Source of the DNA: Tragulus kanchil
Lineage: Eukaryota; Chordata; Mammalia; Artiodactyla; Tragulidae
Length of the DNA stretch: 64,000 bases
Assembly: GCA_022376925.1 (NCBI GenBank)
Contig: JAIOJX010000031.1
Span: 134,496,854 to 134,560,853, forward strand
Direction of reading: 5' to 3'
Shown here: positions 58,960-64,000 of the stretch, piece after piece
How positions within the stretch are numbered: position 1 is the stretch's first letter
Layout of the letters: each line of letters begins with the position of its first letter
Notes under the pieces: generated by a model
What the model saw: only the letters and a program-made list of their open reading frames with translations
The model's database searches: none
What the model was told of the DNA's origin: nothing
Made by a program: the position numbers and the translations under genes

Positions 58960-59222
58960 GGATTCCAAGGTGGTACTAGTGTCAAAGAACCTGCCTGCCA
59001 GTACAGGAGAGGCAAGAGACGTGGGTTCAATTCCTTGATCAGGAAGATCCCCTGGAGGAGGGCCTGGCAACTCACTCCAGTGTTCTTGCCTGGGGACTTC
59101 CATGCACAGAGGAGCCTGGCGGGCTACCATCCATAAACTCCCAAAGAGTCTAACACAGCTGAAGCAAAAAAAAAAAAAAAAAAAAAAAAACACAGCTGAA
59201 GCGACTGAGCACACACATGTGG
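58960..59222 (+). repeat. Bov-tA SINE with an inserted poly(A)
   Basis: Sense Bov-tA (ggggattccaaggtggtact, caggaagatcccctggagga, gcctggggacttccatgcac). A run of 24-25 A at 59166-59190 splits its tail and is flanked by the 13-bp repeat acacagctgaagc (59153-59165 and 59190-59202). Confidence 0.88.
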
Positions 59223-59554
59223 AAAACTTTGAGTACTATGATCCTTTGAAGAATTCTGTCTTCCAATTCATGAATACAGGATTTCTTTTGTGTGTGTTTG
59301 GATGGACTTCTTTTAGCAACGTTTGGCAGTATTCAGTGCATAAGGTTTTTACCTCCTTTGCTAATATTTTTGCTAGTATTTCCTAAGTATTCTACCCTTT
59401 TTGATATAATAGATAAGGATTGTTCTCTAATTTTAAGTTGACCTTGTTCATTGTGTAAGGAAATGCAACTGATTTCTCTGTGCTGAATTTTTTTTAAGTT
59501 ACGTCTTTTCTAAAGTTTCTTTCTTTTTTCTTTCGCCCATCATGCTTTTTTTTT

Positions 59555-59818
59555 TAATTTTGGCTTCTTTTATTGCTTTTTCATTTATTGATTTTCATCT
59601 ATCTTTATTCTTTGGCCTGTGTGGGCCTCCCATTGCAGTGGCCTCTCTCGTCGCAGAGTACCAGCTCAGGGCAAATGTGCTCCAGAGCCCTGGCTCCTAA
59701 TTAGACACACCGGTCCAGTCTGTCCATGGCACGTGGGATCTTTCCGGGCCAGGGATCAAACTGGTGCCCCTTGCACTGCAAGGCGGACTCTTTACCCACT
59801 GGACCACCAGGGAAGCCG
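59555..59818 (-). repeat. CHR-type tRNA-Glu SINE
   Basis: Antisense, ending actggaccaccagggaagcc. Confidence 0.85.
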
Positions 59819-59825
59819 TTCTTTT

Positions 59826-60075
59826 TTTTAATTTGTATTTATTTTCATCCATCTATCTTATTCTTTGGCATATGTGGGCAGTGACCCACTGCAGTGATCT
59901 CTCTCGTTGCAAAGCACCAGCTCTGGGTGTGTGCACTCCAGGGCGTTGACTTGTAATTGGACACACCTGCCCAGCCGCTTCGTGGCATGTGGGATCTTCC
60001 TGGGCCGGGGATTGAACCGGTGCCGCTTGCACTGCAAGGTGGACCTTCTACCCACTGGACCACCAGGGAAACCCT
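59826..60075 (-). repeat. CHR-type tRNA-Glu SINE, diverged
   Basis: Antisense, directly next to the previous element; ends accaccagggaaaccct. Confidence 0.82.
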
Positions 60076-60090
60076 AAAGCTTCTTTTTTT

Positions 60091-60420
60091 TTTTTAAAAG
60101 ATTTATTTATTTATTTATTTATTTAGGGCGTGGGACAGATTGGGGAGGGAGAGGAGCAGGCGGGCCACTTCTATTGGTCTTTCATTTATCTATTTTCATC
60201 CGTCTTTGTTCGTTGGCTCCTGTGGGCCTCCCATCACGGTGGCCTCTGTTGTTGCAGAGCGCCGGCTCTGGGCGCATGCGCCCCAGAGCTCCAGCTCGAT
60301 AATTGGACATATCAGTCCAGCCGCTCCGCGGCATGTGGGATCTTCCCAGGCCAGGGATCAAACTGGTGGCCCTTGCACTGGAAGGCAGTGTCCTTACCCA
60401 CTGGACCACCAGGGGAAGCC
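60091..60420 (-). repeat. Young CHR-type SINE
   Basis: Antisense full-length element with a 17-bp perfect TSD, cctaaagcttctttttt (60074-60090 and 60421-60437). Confidence 0.9.
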
Positions 60421-60444
60421 CCTAAAGCTTCTTTTTTAAAAAAT

Positions 60445-60620
60445 ATTTAGGTATGTATTTGGCTGTGCCGGTTCATAGTTGCAGGATGGATCTTCACTGT
60501 GTCCTGTGGGTTCTTTTTGTTGGTGCACGTGGGCTCTATTTTCCTGACCAGGGATGAGACTCAGCTCCCTGTATTGGGAACCTGGAGTCTTAGCCACTGG
60601 AGCAGCAGGGAAGTCACTAA
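60445..60620 (-). repeat. CHR-type SINE head, diverged
   Basis: tttggctgtgccggttcata, ctgaccagggatgagactca and cactggagcagcagggaagt mark an antisense element. Confidence 0.65.
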
Positions 60621-61347
60621 AGTTGTTTTTGGAAGTGGTAATTTTCTCTGGAATCATTTTCCTTTGTAGAGAAGTACTATACTTGTCAATTCAATAAAGA
60701 TTTTAAAGGTGGTCCTCATGAAAAAATTAAAAGGAAACTTCTTACCTATGAAGCATGTAGAGTAATGCTTAATTTACAGGAAATATTCAGACACCTTAAG
60801 TCATGACTGTTCTTATCATCATTGTCATTTAAGATTTACACGCTGTAAACTCCACTGTGGACCTTGCCAGCTCACTCTGTATTTAAATTGTTGGCCATGC
60901 CATACAGCATGCAGTGTCTTAGTTGGCCAACCTCATATTGATCCCAGATCCTCTGCAGGGTCGTAACCGTCTGACCACCAGGGATGTCTCAATTGTGTAC
61001 TCTATTAATATGCCAGTTATCCTGTAAGTCATGCAGATATGGAATATCAGTTATTGTGTAAAAGATAATAGATAAACCATTCCTGGATAGATAAACCATT
61101 GTTGCATTTTTTTGTCTATTTCATATATTGCCCACAAATACGAAACATCCATCTGAACTGGAAGATACAACTTTATGAAAAAGCATGAGGAATTAAAGTG
61201 AGCTCCCCAGAATTTGCTCCACATATATTTAAGTGGATTGGTCAGAGTATATACTTCAACTGATTTCACCCCGTTCTCCTCCTCTGAGATTTTTGTGACA
61301 GTGAGAACTCTGCTGTAGCCCCTTTGTGAAATGTGTTTTCCTTATAG

Positions 61348-61491
<144 letters not shown>

Positions 61492-62449
61492 TGATTATGT
61501 ATCAGACTATTGATAAGTCTAATCTCCATATTGTAATCTGATTCCTGCAACTCATTCCAGTTATGACTGGAAATGTATTCTGTTGACTAGTTTCTCCTCA
61601 CTCTACAAACCTACTCTGTTTCTGTTAGTTTGACTATTTTTGTGCTTTCTAATAATGTGTTACACTGATAAGTGAGGGGTTTTATCTCTGAATAATGAAC
61701 TGAGGAAATGTCTGCAATGTCCAACCATGTTGGTACAGTTACCGGATTTCCTCCCTTTTCAGATTTGCTTTTGTCCATTGTCTGTTGGACACAGATTCTT
61801 TTCAAGTCTTGGCTCTTGTAAGTAGTGCAGTAATGAGCATGGGAGTGCAGGTTTCTTTTTTTTTTTTTCTTTTATTTATTTTTCATCCATCATTATTCTT
61901 TGGCCTGTATGGGCCTCCCATTGCAGTGGCCTCTCTCATTGCAGAGCACCAGCTCTGGACGCATGCGCTTCAAAGTGCTGGCTTGTAACTGGACACCCAG
62001 TCCATACAGCATGCAGTGTCTTAGTTGGCCAACCTCATATTGATCCCAGATCCTCTGCAGGGTCGTAACCGTCTGACCACCAGGGATGTCTCAATTGTGT
62101 ACTCTATTAATATGCCAGTTATCCTGTAAGTCATGCAGATATGGAATATCAGTTATTGTGTAAAAGATAATAGATAAACCATTCCTGGATAGATAAACCA
62201 TTGTTGCATTTTTTTGTCTATTTCATATATTGCCCACAAATACGAAACATCCATCTGAACTGGAAGATACAACTTTATGAAAAAGCATGAGGAATTAAAG
62301 TGAGCTCCCCAGAATTTGCTCCACATATATTTAAGTGGATTGGTCAGAGTATATACTTCAACTGATTTCACCCCGTTCTCCTCCTCTGAGATTTTTGTGA
62401 CAGTGAGAACTCTGCTGTAGCCCCTTTGTGAAATGTGTTTTCCTTATAG

Positions 62450-62593
<144 letters not shown>

Positions 62594-62839
62594 TGATTAT
62601 GTATCAGACTATTGATAAGTCTAATCTCCATATTGTAATCTGATTCCTGCAACTCATTCCAGTTATGACTGGAAATGTATTCTGTTGACTAGTTTCTCCT
62701 CACTCTACAAACCTACTCTGTTTCTGTTAGTTTGACTATTTTTGTGCTTTCTAATAATGTGTTACACTGATAAGTGAGGGGTTTTATCTCTGAATAATGA
62801 ACTGAGGAAATGTCTGCAATGTCCAACCATGTTGGTACA

Positions 62840-62958
62840 GTTACCGGATTTCCTCCCTTTTCAGATTTGCTTTTGTCCATTGTCTGTTGGACACAGATTC
62901 TTTTCAAGTCTTGGCTCTTGTAAGTAGTGCAGTAATGAGCATGGGAGTGCAGGTTTCT
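62840..62958 (-). repeat. L1 fragment, antisense
   Basis: gtctgttggacacagattct, then cttggctcttgtaagtagtg, is a reversed L1 ORF2 stretch; it seems to continue at 63765-64000 after the SINEs. First copy at 61738-61856. Confidence 0.6.
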
Positions 62959-63208
62959 TTTTTTTTTTTTCTTTTATTTATTTTTCATCCATCATTATTC
63001 TTTGGCCTGTATGGGCCTCCCATTGCAGTGGCCTCTCTCATTGCAGAGCACCAGCTCTGGACGCATGCGCTTCAAAGTGCTGGCTTGTAACTGGACACAC
63101 CAGTTCAGCCCGCTCTGCAGCATGTGGGATCTTCACAGGCCAGGGATTGAACCCGTGCCCCTTGTGCTGCAAGGCAGACTCTTTACCCACTGGACCACCA
63201 GGGAAGCC
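62959..63208 (-). repeat. CHR-type tRNA-Glu SINE
   Basis: Antisense, ending ggaccaccagggaagccca. A truncated copy of it ends at the D18 junction (61857-61998). Confidence 0.85.
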
Positions 63209-63231
63209 CAGATTTCTTTCTTTCTTTTTTT

Positions 63232-63564
63232 TTTTTTTAAAGATTTATTTATTTATTTATTTATTTAGGGCGAGGGACAGGTTGGGGAGGGAGGGGAGCA
63301 GGCGGGCTACTTCTATTGGTCTTTCATTTATCTATTTTCATCCGTCTTTGTTCTTTGGCTCCTGTGGGCCTCCCATTGCAGTGGCGTCTGTCATTGCAGA
63401 GCGCCGGCTCTGGGCGCATACGCTCCAGAGCTCTGACTCGGTAATTGGACACATCAGTCCAGCTGCTCCGCGGGACGTGGGATCTTCCCAGGCCAGGGAT
63501 TGAACCAGCGCCCCTTGCACTGCAAGGCGGTGTCCTTAGCCACTGGACCACCGGGGGAAGCCCC
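63232..63564 (-). repeat. Young CHR-type SINE
   Basis: Antisense full-length element with an ATTT-repeat tail. The TSD cagatttcttt lies at about 63209 and 63565. Confidence 0.9.
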
Positions 63565-63644
63565 CAGATTTCTTTTAAGACAATGATTTCATAGTGAAAG
63601 TGGTGCCTTCTGTAGTGTATGTTTATATATATGTATATTTCTCT

Positions 63645-63757
63645 TTTTTTGGCCTTGCAATACAAAGTGCCAGGTCTTAATCTCTGACCAGGAATGGAAA
63701 CCATAGCCCTGCATAGGGAGCTCAAGTCTTAACCACTGGGCCACCAGGGAGGGTCCA
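63645..63757 (-). repeat. CHR-type SINE head, diverged
   Basis: tttggccttgcaatacaaag, tctctgaccaggaatggaaa and gggccaccagggagggtcc. Confidence 0.65.
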
Positions 63758-63764
63758 AAAAAAA

Positions 63765-64000
63765 AAAAACATTTTTAGGAACCTTAAACTAAATTTCAAA
63801 TTAGCCACACCAATTCACATTCTTCGATATAGTTAACAGAATTCCATTTCCTCCACATTCAAGGAACACTTGTCATCTCTTGTATTTTTGTGTCTGTTCA
63901 TGCACCCACCTTAGCGGACTGATTGCACAAGTCTCTGGAATTTTTTAGATTCATTTTTATTTGGAGAATGATTGTTTTATAGCATGATTGCCATACAGCA
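63765..64000 (-). repeat. L1 fragment, antisense, running off the window
   Basis: gccacaccaattcacattct and cctccacattcaaggaacac, then gtcatctcttgtatttttgt, match reversed L1 ORF2. No exon is seen in these last bases. Confidence 0.6.

Larger units (their letters stand above)
58135..59500 (-). repeat. Antisense L1 in the unit D intron
   Basis: gctccattggctatatgcat, agtaccacatcaggttggtt, tcccttgagattgg and gcagtattcagtgcataagg match the L1 pieces at 34770 and 49930. Interrupted by SINEs at 58375-58682, 58690-58911 and 58960-59222. Confidence 0.7.

Overview
The window is mammalian nuclear DNA from a ruminant artiodactyl. BovB LINE pieces and Bov-tA SINEs are present, together with many tRNA-Glu-derived CHR-type SINEs, several with long perfect target-site duplications (TSDs). 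The young SINEs are CHR-type rather than the Bov-A2 type that dominates cattle and sheep, so a basal ruminant lineage is possible; that is a weak inference. About two thirds of the window is transposon-derived.

The genes belong to a head-to-tail cluster of KRAB C2H2 zinc-finger (KZNF) genes, all on the + strand. Unit A is the terminal exon of one gene (3636-6318): 26 C2H2 fingers with one 1-nt frameshift, ended by an LTR insertion, followed by decayed fingers and 3' flank (7.1-9.1 kb). Unit B is a degenerate gene: CpG promoter (21.9-22.7 kb), a small exon (25975-26055), a start exon (30927-31020), an intron full of antisense L1, no KRAB exon, and a ruined finger exon (37.3-43.4 kb). Unit C is a second CpG promoter (45.9-46.8 kb) and a broken start exon split by a SINE (47.3-47.7 kb). 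Unit D has an intact start exon (57860-57952) and an intact 127-nt KRAB-A exon (61348-61474); its finger exon would lie beyond the window. Exon phases fit a KRAB-A exon spliced directly to the finger exon. That layout and the linker sequence resemble the human 19q13.41 ZNF761/765/813/845 group. Such proteins bind DNA through the fingers and recruit TRIM28 through KRAB to silence transposons.

Other retroelement features stand out: a U6 snRNA-L1 chimera (17336-19346) with a 9-bp TSD, a composite retrocopy nested in it with an 11-bp TSD, a 505-bp class II solo LTR with 6-bp TSDs, a poly(A)-only insertion, and a CHR SINE with a doubled tRNA head.

The most striking large-scale pattern is not a gene. 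Eighteen separate segments are each present twice in direct tandem, always at an offset of about 1.07-1.17 kb, adding about 20 kb of extra sequence. The segments are unrelated to each other, boundaries ignore gene and repeat structure, copies differ mostly by small indels, and several junctions hold a garbled copy of the flank. This points to unmerged contig overlaps or gap filling with raw long reads, not to biology. Every exon that appears twice here (25975/27085, 61348/62450, the start of the finger exon) should be counted once until checked.
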